A DNA stretch of 64,000 nucleotides from CAWAHD01 sp963781785 (GCA_963781785.1 CAWAHD010000002.1:2356001-2420000); one strand, 5' to 3'. Shown: positions 47,391-55,555, counted from the stretch's first letter. Translations and numbers: made by a program. Notes: generated by a model not told the origin, from the letters alone.

Positions 47391-47802
47391 GACGCTCGTC
47401 GACACCGACATTTACTCCGAAATCCTCCGGGCAGTGAATCCCACCGTTGTCGCCTACGCCGGCTTCTACCGTCAGACGTACGGCGCCCTCACCCTTTCCG
47501 TCATCACCGTCATGGAGATGGTCAAGGGCTTCCAGCAAGTCCAGCGTCAACAGAAAATCACCGATCTGCTCGCCTATGTTGCTTCCGAGGAAGTTCTGGA
47601 CTTCGGGCAACAGGCTGCCGTTCTAGCCGGCCGTATCTGGGGTGACCTGGAACGCACGGGGCAGCGGATTGGTCAGGCCAACCCGATGATCGCAGCCATT
47701 GCCTTAGCCCATAATCTCGAGCTGGCTACCGGCAACATTTCGCACTATCAACGCATCCAGCAGCTTGGCTACCCCCTCACACTGGTTAGCTGGCGGCAGT
47801 AA
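47383..47802 (+). CDS. VapC-like PIN-domain toxin
   Basis: The 139-residue PIN-domain protein begins MNKTLVDTDIYSEILRAV with the first catalytic Asp (D8) and keeps Glu in VMEMVKG. The third acidic position, normally Asp in the pattern ADxxIAA, is Asn here (ANPMIAAIALAHN), while TGNISHYQRI is conserved. A PIN domain is a metal-dependent RNase; loss of the third acidic residue may weaken metal binding. It overlaps the antitoxin gene by 8 bases. A close variant with normal Asp would settle whether this copy is active. The C-terminus (TLVSWRQ) is typical of the family. Confidence 0.85.
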   Translation: MNKTLVDTDIYSEILRAVNPTVVAYAGFYRQTYGALTLSVITVMEMVKGFQQVQRQQKITDLLAYVASEEVLDFGQQAAVLAGRIWGDLERTGQRIGQANPMIAAIALAHNLELATGNISHYQRIQQLGYPLTLVSWRQ

Positions 47803-48341
47803 GCCGCATGCAACATCGTCGAGCGTATCTCAATCAAAATCGACAGCGAATGACAACTCCCACCTGATTCCGGGGACACCATACTCAACTCGGACCCGGT
47901 AATTCGGTATGGTGTCCACCGAACCCGCCCGTCTGTTCCCGGTCTGACAACAAACTCGAAAATAGGTCTGACCTCCAGGATAGGTCTGACCCCCACGACG
48001 GTAAGGCTGACGCCTAACGATGGTGCGTTCACGCGGGTAGATCGCCCGCGCCGATTTTTGACAATCTGTTCTGGCAGTGTAGTTTTCCCCGGAAGCTCGT
48101 TAGCTAGTCGCACGCGGAGGGACAGCTCCGCGAGAGCCCGGGATGTGCGGCCGTTTCCGCCTCCGAATGGGTGAATCCAATTCAGTCGCCAAATGAGGTA
48201 AGACGCGACCTTGATCGGATCCGGCTCAAGATGCAATTGGCGGGCAAGATCTTGAACGAGCGCGTACTGAAGGCGGCCACTCCTGGCCTCCAGCAGATCC
48301 TTCGTCACTTGGTCCCGGTACAGGGGTCGACCGCGACCCAC
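47769..48341 (-). pseudogene. Fic-domain protein, C-terminally truncated
   Basis: From GTG 48341 the product has a Fic core with the catalytic motif HPFGGGNGRTSR (consensus HPFxxGNGRxxR), which normally transfers AMP or phosphate from a nucleotide to a protein. Before it are the helices RDQVTKDLLEARSGRLQYAL and ASYLIWRLNWI; after it LANELPGKTTLPEQIVKNRR. Homology stops there: the following 90 residues are encoded by the aggtctgacc/ggtgtcc repeats (47874-47995) and unrelated DNA, so the C-terminal helices are missing. The gene runs convergently into the vapC gene (34-base overlap of the open frames). One base separates the start from the upstream small gene, so they were an operon. Activity is unlikely. 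Confidence 0.75.
47874..47995. repeat. REP-like elements: ggtgtcc inverted repeat and aggtctgacc repeats
   Basis: An 11-base inverted repeat (ggacaccatac at 47874-47884, gtatggtgtcc at 47907-47917) is followed by three aggtctgacc-type copies at 47942-47990. The second matches the copy at 42909-42950. They lie exactly where the Fic gene loses homology. Confidence 0.7.
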
Positions 48342-48342
48342 C

Positions 48343-48537
48343 TCACTGGCCCAACTTCGCGCTCGGCTCGCTGCGTGCAGATTCCGGAAGTGAACGCGCC
48401 ACCATTTCTCGCGTTACTCTACGATTCTCGTAATGCACGTTGCCGAACGCAAAACCGATTTCCTGATCCCGTTCTTTCTCGGGAGTCAGCCGGACGTGGC
48501 GCGCCTTTTCAATGAGAGCTAACAGTCTGTCGGACAT
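48343..48537 (-). CDS. Small protein upstream of Fic, probable antitoxin-type partner
   Basis: The ATG at 48537 has a strong GGGAGGAGG site; an open frame to 48627 is not needed. The 64-residue product (MSDRLLALIEKARHVRLTP, then EKERDQEIGFAFGNVHYENRRVTREMV) is mostly helical and lies one base before the Fic start. This position and size match small inhibitory proteins (VbhA/YhfG-like) that occupy the Fic active site. An Asn is at the place where the canonical inhibitory helix has Ser/Thr, so the match is loose. Since the Fic gene is truncated, it may now be an orphan. Confidence 0.6.
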   Translation of the reverse strand: MSDRLLALIEKARHVRLTPEKERDQEIGFAFGNVHYENRRVTREMVARSLPESARSEPSAKLGQ

Positions 48538-48688
48538 GGCGCTACCTCCTCCCTTGGGCGATCCAGAATCGGCGAAAGCCTCGTTGTCGGGATCTGTGTG
48601 GCTTTTCTGACCCATCGAACACCACACCAGCAGATTCTGCTAGTCAAATCTTCGGTTAGTTCTAGACGAATGTCAAGAAAGCCCTGTA

Positions 48689-48710
48689 GATCATTAGGGG
48701 TGCACGACGG
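48689..48710. repeat. Left end of the IS: target duplication and inverted repeat
   Basis: GATCATTAG (48689-48697) is the direct repeat, then GGGTGCACGACGG (48698-48710) is the left inverted repeat. Confidence 0.85.
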
Positions 48711-48795
48711 TCTTTGCGCAGCAAAGTGGTTTTCGTTATGATGCGGTCGGGAATGCCGTTTCGTCTGGAGTCGCAACTACTGGAAGGAGCCAGGG

Positions 48796-49182
48796 ATGGC
48801 ACGCGTCAAGGAACCGGCGGTCGTCAAGGATGAACTGGAAAACCTGTTGGGTGGCCTCGCCAAAGAGTTGAATCGGCGCGTCTACGGCGACGGTGGCGTC
48901 CCGTGGGGTACTAAATTCGCCGACATCGAGGAACTCGCCGTCCAGATCGGTCAGGAGATTTCCCGGGAGATGATCGAACAGGCAGTCGGTCGGCAAGCAG
49001 AGGACGTTCCTCCCGAGGCCGAAAGTTGCAGTGGGTGCGGCGGCTCGGTTGAACCGGCCGATGCTTACGAACCCAGGGGCGTGCAGACCCGAGTCGGCAC
49101 GGCCCAATGGAACGAGCCCAAACGTTACTGCCGCAAATGCCGGGCAGCTTTTTTTCCCTCAGTCCCGCGCGCTCGGGATTGA
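48796..49182 (+). CDS. ISKra4-like transposase, N-terminal frame
   Basis: The ATG at 48796 follows GGAAGGAG. The 128 residues contain a helical start (DELENLLGGLAKELNRR), a Cys pair CSGCGG and the CRKC zinc ribbon as in ISKra4 transposases. After AAFF the frame ends in PSVPRARD and stops at 49182. The homologous continuation FFPQSRALGIDQGNYSPE is in another frame. Removing one T from the seven-T run restores it, so either sequencing error, mutation or transcriptional slippage joins the two parts. Confidence 0.82.
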   Translation: MARVKEPAVVKDELENLLGGLAKELNRRVYGDGGVPWGTKFADIEELAVQIGQEISREMIEQAVGRQAEDVPPEAESCSGCGGSVEPADAYEPRGVQTRVGTAQWNEPKRYCRKCRAAFFPSVPRARD

Positions 49183-50449
49183 TCAGGGGAATTACAGTCC
49201 CGAGGTGTTGAAGGCGATCGTTTACGCGGGTACGCAGTTCACGTCGTTCGCCCAGGGCAGTGGCGCGCTCAATGCGTTGGGCGGGTTGAGCGTCGCCACC
49301 AAGCAAGTGGAACGGATCACGGAAAAAATTGGGTGGGAACGTGTTGAACAGCGTGATCAGGCCGTTGATGAGTTTTTAGCGTTACCGCTGATGGACCGCT
49401 GCAAATCACCGGTCGCAAATCCCCCGCCCCCATCGACTGTGGCGACCGTGATGATGGACGGTGGTCGCCTACAAATCCTCGATCGCAGCAAGTGTGATAC
49501 TGATCAGACCGCGACCGCCGATGACGATCCATGCGATCGGAATGGGCACTGGCGTGAGGATAAGATCGGTTTGCTGATGACGATGACCAGCAAGGTCTCA
49601 GTCAGCGATCCGTGCCCGGAAATCCCGGAGAATTTCGTCGATCCGACGCGGATACTCAAGCTCACGCGCGAGATCAAGGGGCACGTCGGAGGAGCCAAGG
49701 ATGAATCAGCCGAGTCGCTCGCGCCGGAAACCAACTCGGCGGCCGAGGAGGAACAGCACCAGGACGCGGAGACCGCAAGACCCAAGCCACGGGTGCGCAC
49801 GATGGTCGCGACGCGGGAGCGAGCCCAGCGATTTGGAGAAATCTTGGCCTGGGCCGCGTGGGCGCGAGGCTTCGCGGTCGCGGCTCGGAAGGCATTCGTC
49901 GCCGACGGTGCGACGGCCAATTGGACGATCCAGAAGCAATGGTTCAGCGACTATATTCCGATTCTGGATTTCATCCATGCGCTGTCGTATGTGTTCGCGG
50001 CAGCCATCGCGGGCCGGGGATTTCGAGCAGGCTGGGAAGTGTATACGGCCTTGATTCAGCAGGTTTGGAGCGGTCGTGTTGAAGAGGTAATCTCGGCGCT
50101 CGAGATTCGACAATCGGAGTTGGGAACCCCCGAAGAAGCAGACGGTGAAACCACCCCTCGCCGCGTCGTCGCCGACGCTTTGAGCTATCTGCGTAACAAC
50201 AAGGATAGGATGCGTTACGATCAGTATCGAACGGCCGGATTACCGATCACGTCAAGTCACATGGAATCGACGGTGAAGATGTTCAACCGACGCGTCAAGG
50301 GAACGGAGAAATTCTGGTCGGAGAAGGGTGCCGAAGCGATCTTGCAATTACGCGCCGATCATCTGAGTGAGACAGAGCCCCTCAAGACATTCTGGGAAGA
50401 CAGGCAAGAAGCAGCATCGGGGCGCCGGTATTATCGACGTACAGGCTGA
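49150..50449 (+). CDS. ISKra4-like transposase, C-terminal frame
   Basis: The frame starting in the T run (open from 49031 as shadow) holds the DDE-type core: ALGIDQGNYSPEVLKAIVYAGTQ, VMMDGGRLQIL (first Asp), FVADGATANWTIQKQW with IPILDFIHAL (second Asp/Glu environment), SSHMESTVKMFNRRVKGTEKFW (third acidic region) and GAEAILQLRADHLSETEPL. Joined with the N-terminal frame it yields about 550 residues, normal for ISKra4. The stop at 50449 lies 32 bases before the right end. Confidence 0.84.
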
Positions 50450-50468
50450 ACGCCGTGGGCTACAATCC

Positions 50469-50490
50469 CGGTCGTGCACCCGATCATTAG
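50469..50490. repeat. Right end of the IS: inverted repeat and target duplication
   Basis: CGGTCGTGCACCC (50469-50481) is the reverse complement of the left end with one mismatch; GATCATTAG (50482-50490) repeats the left target site. Confidence 0.85.
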
Positions 50491-50772
50491 TTGCTAACCA
50501 GGCGGAAAACCGGCGTCGCTCGAAGGTAATTCGTGCGACAGCGTGGGGATCCTGCGGATTGTGCCGATTGTTAGCAATGATTGCAAAAGATGGGTGCACT
50601 CAGTCATTTCCTGCCAACCTTTACCGCGGCCTTGACCATCGCCAGCATGCCGCCCCGAACCGGTGCCGGAAGTCGTGATCATGCGTGCACAATTTCTGCC
50701 ATCGTCACTCCATTCGTCCAGGCAGCCCGGCCGCGACGAGCTACTCACTGGCCACGGCGGCGAATATGGCTC

Positions 50773-51135
50773 TCACCAAAAGCCCTCGACCTGGGCAGGA
50801 TCAGGGGCCACCAACGCGCCAAGGATGCCGCCTGCATTGCCGCAGCGGGGGGCCACAACATGCTCTTGACCGGGCCCCCTGGTGACGGAAAGTCCTTGCT
50901 TGCGAGCGCAATTCCCGGCGGCGTGGTGATGGAGTATTGCGATTTCAGTCCGGAAGCTGTCGGGCCTTATAGAGAAACTATCGACAAGAATTGCCTCACA
51001 ACTCGTTCGATGGACCGTCTCGCGAAGGTGGCCCGAACCATCGCCGATCTCGACGGATCGGCGCGGGTCCAGCCTACGCATGTCCAGAAGGCTGCGTCGT
51101 ATGTCGTGGGGGGGTTATTGCGCGACCAGTTTTAG
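50773..51135 (+). pseudogene. ComM/YifB-type Mg-chelatase-like ATPase remnant
   Basis: The open frame holds two separated pieces of a ComM/YifB protein. The first is the Walker A region (RIRGHQRAKDAACIAAAGGH, NMLLTGPPGDGKSLLASAIPG). The second is the C-terminal helix region (SMDRLAKVARTIADLDGSAR, VQPTHVQKAASYV). About 300 residues that should lie between them, including Walker B, are missing, so this is a deleted remnant that kept its frame. Residues before the first piece (frame opens at 50581) are unrelated. ComM is a helicase-like factor acting in natural transformation; this copy cannot hydrolyse ATP. It lies directly after the IS. Confidence 0.72.
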
Positions 51136-51245
51136 AAATGGGGGCGATCTCCGGTCCGATACGCCCTCTAGCCTCCAAGACTTCTGCTTCTGCCGTGAGC
51201 GCCCGCACGTCACGGCGCTCGTGAAGGCTACGCTACGGTGATCTC

Positions 51246-51761
51246 GTGAAACGTGTGATGATCACGGGCATGTCGGGGACCGGCAAATCCACACTGATCG
51301 TTGAGCTTGCCGCGCGCGGATACAAGGCCGTCGATCTCGACGCCGACGAGTGGTCCGAATGGGTCGAGGTCGACTTCGCCGGCGACCCCACTTCTCCGGA
51401 GTCGCCCGTGGAACCGGGCAGAGACTGGATTTGGCGCGAGGACCGCATTCAAGACCTCTTAGCCACCGAAGATGCCGACGTGCTGTTCATGAGCGGGTGT
51501 GCGGCGAATATGGGGAAGTTCCGCTCGCAGTTCGACCACATCGTTCTGCTGACTGCGCCTGCCGCCGTGATCGTTGCTCGACTGGCCGCCAGGACGACCA
51601 ATTCGTACGGCAAACGTCCCGAGGAAGTCGCTCGCGTGCTGGGCCTGCTGCAAACGATCGAGCCGGCATTGAGAAGAGTCGCCGGGCACGAAGTCGATAC
51701 GAGCCTTCCCCTCGACCAGGTCGTGGCGAAGGTGCTATCGCTCGTGGACGTACACCCGTGA
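51246..51761 (+). CDS. P-loop nucleoside/shikimate-kinase-like protein
   Basis: The start is GTG 51246. The 171-residue protein has Walker A at residues 8-15 (GMSGTGKST), then a helix and Asp-rich segment AVDLDADEWSEW as in adenylate/shikimate-type kinases, a Walker B-like VLFMSGCAAN and a lid region VARLAARTTNSYGKRPEE with the Arg residues that close on ATP. Length matches small AAA/kinase-like proteins found in many bacteria with unknown phosphate acceptor. No partner is adjacent, and its promoter is probably in the 110 bases after the ComM remnant. Confidence 0.75.
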   Translation: MKRVMITGMSGTGKSTLIVELAARGYKAVDLDADEWSEWVEVDFAGDPTSPESPVEPGRDWIWREDRIQDLLATEDADVLFMSGCAANMGKFRSQFDHIVLLTAPAAVIVARLAARTTNSYGKRPEEVARVLGLLQTIEPALRRVAGHEVDTSLPLDQVVAKVLSLVDVHP

Positions 51762-51986
51762 TCGATGATCGATGACGGTCTACATATCACGTGTGGTCTC
51801 GTCTCACCAGCGCGGATGAGCACGGATGAAGGATAAACCGCTTTCCGCGGGTTATTGGCGTCGCACCATGGAAGCCGAATACAAGCCCCTTGCTGGCGCG
51901 TCGGGCTGGTGGTTTTCGCGGTCATAGTCGTGGCCCCATTGAAGCCCGACCAAACTCGCAACATAATATTCGTTATCAGTTTGGAG

Positions 51987-52547
51987 ATGATCTCAGATGT
52001 TCGAAGCCGCGAGATTACTGGGGCCCACGGTCGGAGTATCGTCCTGCAAACCCATCGTGGCCGAACGATCGAGAACGAGATCGCTCTCGACCCGGATGAG
52101 ACCTCCATAAGGAAATTCACGTGCTTGTCAAAACAGCATCCGGGCTGGCGGGTACGCAAGCCCTCTACAGGTGTTTACAATTGCTTCGGCCATGTATGGG
52201 CGTGCCGACGAACCGCCGTGTACCTCCCGGATCTTGAAGCCAAAGTCCTGAATGTGTTCGAAGACGACGGCTACCGTGTGGTGGATTGGCCGAGAGAAGG
52301 TTTGGCCCTCGGAGATCTGGCTACCTATTGGGATTCGACGAAGAGCCGTAAGGGATTCTGGCACGTCGGCATCGTATGTGAAATCAGAGAAGGCCCGGCC
52401 GGAAGCCCCCAGCAGACCCCGTTTATCCTGAGCAAGTGGGATGACGCATCGGGAGAAGTCTTCCATCACTTCAGGGATTGCCCGTTCGCGAGGGCGATCC
52501 AGCCAGAGTTCTGGACCGACCGCTCCCTCGAAAGGATCGGGAGATGA
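51987..52547 (+). CDS. NlpC/P60-like cysteine hydrolase (first gene of a three-gene operon)
   Basis: From ATG 51987 the 186-residue protein has the NlpC/P60-style order: Cys C66 in VYNCFGHVWACRR, GDLATYW at 109-115 and His H126 in GFWHVGIVCEI, then FILSKWDDASGEVFHH as a possible third polar residue. Such proteins cleave peptidoglycan stems or, as effectors, other peptide-like bonds. There is no signal peptide, so it would act inside the cell or be exported otherwise. The start is uncertain: the frame is open from 51855, GGAG is immediately before 51987, and a GTG or frame-shifted N-terminus is possible. The stop overlaps the next start (ATGA). Confidence 0.65.
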   Translation: MISDVRSREITGAHGRSIVLQTHRGRTIENEIALDPDETSIRKFTCLSKQHPGWRVRKPSTGVYNCFGHVWACRRTAVYLPDLEAKVLNVFEDDGYRVVDWPREGLALGDLATYWDSTKSRKGFWHVGIVCEIREGPAGSPQQTPFILSKWDDASGEVFHHFRDCPFARAIQPEFWTDRSLERIGR

Positions 52548-53059
52548 CATCGCCACTACTCGACCGATTGAAGAGCGACGACTTCAACTTTGCCATCGGA
52601 TTTCTCCATACCCCGGCGACGGTCCGGCGAGGTCTTTTGCAATCTCCGTTCGTCCGACATGTAGCCGCCGCGCTCCGATTCGGCTCCATCACGGAGGGAA
52701 TGCTCCGTAAATTCGTTTCATCAATCATGAGGGATTTCTCAGCCGGCCACCGCCTCAGGAACGATTTGGCGCTGGCGGCGCTCGCGGTCGTGCTTGAGCT
52801 ACGACCAACCGACTTTGCAGAGGAGTACCTTCATGACTTGGCCCGCCTTGGTCTCGCGGAGATGAGCACCAGCATTAACGTGGCGCGTGAATGCTTGAAG
52901 AATCGATGCTCAGTCCCGAAGCACCAAGCCAAGTCGTTCACTTTCCCAGCGCACGCCAAACCACACATTCGGTTTTTGATGCACAAGGAACGGCAGTGGG
53001 GCGCCGGACGTACCCCACGCTTTGTGCTCCAGTACTCCGAATGTACAGGGAACGTGTGA
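52544..53059 (+). CDS. Helical protein of unknown function (second gene of the operon)
   Basis: ATG 52544 overlaps the upstream stop (ATGA), and its own stop overlaps the next ATG (TGATG). The 171-residue product (MTSPLLDRLKSDDFNFAIGF, RHVAAALRFGSITEGMLRKFV, FAEEYLHDLARLGLAEMSTSI) is predicted to be helical, with Leu/Ala periodicity and a basic C-terminus containing RFLMHKERQWGAGRTPRFV. It has no signal peptide or membrane segment and resembles no family I know. Tight coupling suggests that it works with both neighbours, perhaps as an inhibitor or adaptor of the cysteine hydrolase. Confidence 0.65.
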   Translation: MTSPLLDRLKSDDFNFAIGFLHTPATVRRGLLQSPFVRHVAAALRFGSITEGMLRKFVSSIMRDFSAGHRLRNDLALAALAVVLELRPTDFAEEYLHDLARLGLAEMSTSINVARECLKNRCSVPKHQAKSFTFPAHAKPHIRFLMHKERQWGAGRTPRFVLQYSECTGNV

Positions 53060-53568
53060 TGGCGAAGCTCGAATACTTCATCGTCTGCGAATCAACCTCG
53101 GTGGATGCCGAGAACAACCGGATCAGTCTGTTCCATGTACTCGAGGACATTTTCCCAGACGGGTTTCCATACGTCTTGCCAAGAATCGAGGCCGTGAGCC
53201 TCTGGAATCTGGACCCCCAGGATGCCGATACCGATTTTCAGGTCACTCTCGAGGTTTATCTCCCCGGCAATCCGGCAGGAGTCTTGATCCCCATGAATCT
53301 CTCAAAGGGAGTCAGACGCTGTAGGGCGGCGGTGGCCCTCATGAACATTCCGTTGGATCGGTCGGGTGAGCTCCGATTTGAGGTAAAGCTCAATGGTCTG
53401 CGTGGCGCCACTCACATCGTCAGTGTCCACGACACACCAACCCTCAAGAGTGGCGAAGACCTGTTGACTGACGCGCCCCACGGCGGCGGGTCGCCCAAAG
53501 AGCAGGACAGTGGAAAGATAACGGATGAAGCACAAAACGCAAACGCCGCGGGTGGACTGAACGCTTGA
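53059..53568 (+). CDS. DUF6941-like protein (third gene of the operon)
   Basis: The ATG at 53059 lies in TGATG with the upstream stop; an open frame to 52891 is a shadow. The 169-residue product starts MAKLEYFIVCESTSVDAENN and continues SLFHVLEDIFPDGFPYVLPRIEAVSLWNLDP, matching the pattern of DUF6941-like proteins (CE-S-VD, N-IS--HVLE-I, P--FP). It would be a beta-sandwich with an Ala/Gly/Lys-rich disordered tail. Function is unknown; relatives occur scattered in many bacterial genomes, often near mobile DNA. This operon is followed by no further gene. Confidence 0.68.
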   Translation: MAKLEYFIVCESTSVDAENNRISLFHVLEDIFPDGFPYVLPRIEAVSLWNLDPQDADTDFQVTLEVYLPGNPAGVLIPMNLSKGVRRCRAAVALMNIPLDRSGELRFEVKLNGLRGATHIVSVHDTPTLKSGEDLLTDAPHGGGSPKEQDSGKITDEAQNANAAGGLNA

Positions 53569-53749
53569 CACCGCGATCTGTCATGTCAGCTCCGATAGGC
53601 GATGAACCAATTCCGCGATCGTGACGTAACCACATTGATTGCTCCCGCCGATACAGGCTGAGCCCGACCAGACCGGCTCAGCCCGGCGGGAAGCAACGTC
53701 CCAACGTCGCCCTCGATCACGGCATCAACCCATGGAAGGGATTCGGATC

Positions 53750-54838
53750 ATGGACCGCTCGCGCCGTCGCGGCCGCTCTCTTGCACCGGGTATCGAGCCG
53801 CTCCCGTCACGGCAGCTCCTTTCTTTATTCACGCCGATCTCGAGTTTTAACCTGTTCCCCGGCTCGACGTCGTACGGCTCGTCCGGCCAGCAACTAGCCG
53901 TTCAGGCGGCGATCGTCCGGCATGAGTACAATACGTATGTCGGGGAGTTGAAGTCGCTCGAGCTGAACTCGCAGGCGACGCCGCAGGAATTCCTCGCGCT
54001 TCGGGATGACGCTCGCGCGATCTCAGCGGCTGCCAGTGCGGCGAATCTGTCCATCGGCACCGCGGCCGCGAAGACCACGGCCGTCGACGTTTCGCTCCAG
54101 CTCGACCGGTCGCCCCTGTATGGGTTGGCCACCGACTCGGGCTGGTCCGTGGTGTCGTCCCGGGTGACGGCGAACCTCGAAAGCCTGGACGTCCCGCAAC
54201 CGCTCATCGACCAGACGCTCGCCGACATGAAAGCCCTGGCCGGCTCTGCCGGGGTCAGCCCGGCCGAGTTTCAGACGTTCACAAACGACTTCTACGCGCT
54301 GCGCGACAGCGAGTCGACACTGCCGGCCAATCCGTACTACCACTTCGAAGACCCCGGTCTTTATTTTAGCCAGCATCTCCGCGGTTTTTTCCGAAGCTGG
54401 GGCACGCAGAAAGTCGCGGCCGAGGCGAAGCTTCAAAGCGACCTGCGGACGATTCAATCCGCGAGCGCGGCCGGCGCCGGCGCTGCCGTGCTGCACCGCG
54501 ATCTCCATCTGCTGGAGAGCCTGGGCGCGGCGGTGCCGAGCGCAACCAACCGGCAGTTGGAGAGCACCTACGTCGCCGCGTTCGCCGCCGGGTCCCCGAC
54601 CGCTCAGGATGTTTCGCAGCTCCGTTCCAACCTGATCACGATTCTGGGCCCGGTCGCGACCGCGGGGCGGGTCGCGTCGATCGATCGTCTGGCCGCCGAT
54701 GCTCCGGCCTTGTTCGCGGCGGCCGGTGAATCGGTGTCATCGATCCAGACGCTCGTGGACGACGTCGGCGCGGTCGTCGACTCCGGCGGCGGTGAAACGC
54801 TCAACCCCTTCAAGGTGACGATCCGCGGGCTGGGTTGA
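53750..54838 (+). CDS. Exported helical protein with LEPR-XLL-like motif
   Basis: The ATG at 53750 gives a basic start MDRSRRRGRSLAP and then GIEPLPSRQLLSLF, a version of the LEPR-XLL sorting motif (I in place of L). The 362-residue mature part is all-helical and low in charge-coded motifs (AAIVRHEYNTYVGELKSLEL, DARAISAAASAANLSI, DLRTIQSASAAGAGAAVL). Repeated helical segments of about 90-110 residues suggest two or three related modules, similar to secreted helical proteins of unknown role found in Isosphaeraceae. An upstream open frame begins at 53639 but lacks the basic motif at its start. Confidence 0.7.
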   Translation: MDRSRRRGRSLAPGIEPLPSRQLLSLFTPISSFNLFPGSTSYGSSGQQLAVQAAIVRHEYNTYVGELKSLELNSQATPQEFLALRDDARAISAAASAANLSIGTAAAKTTAVDVSLQLDRSPLYGLATDSGWSVVSSRVTANLESLDVPQPLIDQTLADMKALAGSAGVSPAEFQTFTNDFYALRDSESTLPANPYYHFEDPGLYFSQHLRGFFRSWGTQKVAAEAKLQSDLRTIQSASAAGAGAAVLHRDLHLLESLGAAVPSATNRQLESTYVAAFAAGSPTAQDVSQLRSNLITILGPVATAGRVASIDRLAADAPALFAAAGESVSSIQTLVDDVGAVVDSGGGETLNPFKVTIRGLG

Positions 54839-55555
54839 GGGCTCGGTTGATCAAATTTAACGAGGATGCGCGTTGGGCGATTCAACTTGAGATGGCCCGC
54901 GATGGCGCTGGCCCCTCAACCCAGCCCACCCCCCAAGGAGAGAGAGCCATGACCCGTGGCTGAAGCGCCGACATCTCGCGTGTGGCATTGCGGCTGAGCC
55001 GGGCCGCGGCGGTCACGCTGACAGAGCACGGCAGCCTTGCATCGCGGTCACGTGAGATGTGCCCGGCATATGGTCGTATGTACAGAAAAATCGGTCACTT
55101 GCAGGCCCCCGACGGTCGCTGTCTGACGAGTGCGCGCCGATTGTAGCGATTCTGGACCAAGAACTCAGGGACGCACCGGGTTGCGACGGGGCGCATTGCC
55201 CCGACTGATGCGATTTTTTGCCGTTTTCGCCCGGCTCCACCAATTTTTTCGCACCGATTCGGGGATTTTTGTAGATCGTATTGGTTGGAAAGCTACGCGA
55301 AGTCTGAGGACCGAGCAAAATGTACGGCATCCCACCAGAGCTGGAAATCGAGGTCATCAAGTGTCGCTTTTCGCTCCGCGAAAGCAAGTGTCGCCTTTCG
55401 GTGCACGAAGCCATTGTCGCCTTTCGCTCCGCGAAAGTTAGTGTCGCCTTTCGCTCCGCGAAAGTCCTCTCTCTCACCCCGCCAACGACGGCAGTCCCGG
55501 CAACAGATTCTCGCCGAGTTCCTGACTTCTATCCATCACCAAGGAGTACAACAAC
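54839..55555. other. Intergenic region with palindromic repeat array
   Basis: No supported gene. The stretch holds the four palindromic repeats at 55362-55464 and ends with the start region of the following gene. Confidence 0.4.
55362..55464. repeat. Array of four palindromic 23-bp repeats
   Basis: Copies are at 55362-55384, 55389-55410 (degenerate), 55415-55437 and 55442-55464, with starts 26-27 bases apart. Each resembles tgtcgcctttcgctccgcga plus aag, and forms a small hairpin. They match those at 41948-42049 and 42732-42827. Confidence 0.8.

Larger units (their letters stand above)
48698..50481 (+). mobile_element. Complete ISKra4-like insertion sequence, 1,784 bp
   Basis: The element has imperfect terminal inverted repeats starting GGGTGCACGAC (48698-48710; 50481-50469 reversed) and a flanking 9-base direct repeat GATCATTAG on both sides (48689-48697 and 50482-50490). 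The ends start with GGG, as in the ISKra4 family. It encodes one transposase whose reading frame breaks at a run of seven T near 49150. The presence of intact target duplications shows the element inserted rather recently and has not recombined. It lies in an intergenic stretch between the Fic partner gene and a ComM remnant, so no gene seems to be interrupted by it. Confidence 0.85.

Noticed and set aside
55362..55464. Repeat array resembling a small CRISPR
   Set aside because: The 23-bp units are palindromic, the spacers are only 3-4 bases, one unit is degenerate, and no cas gene is near.
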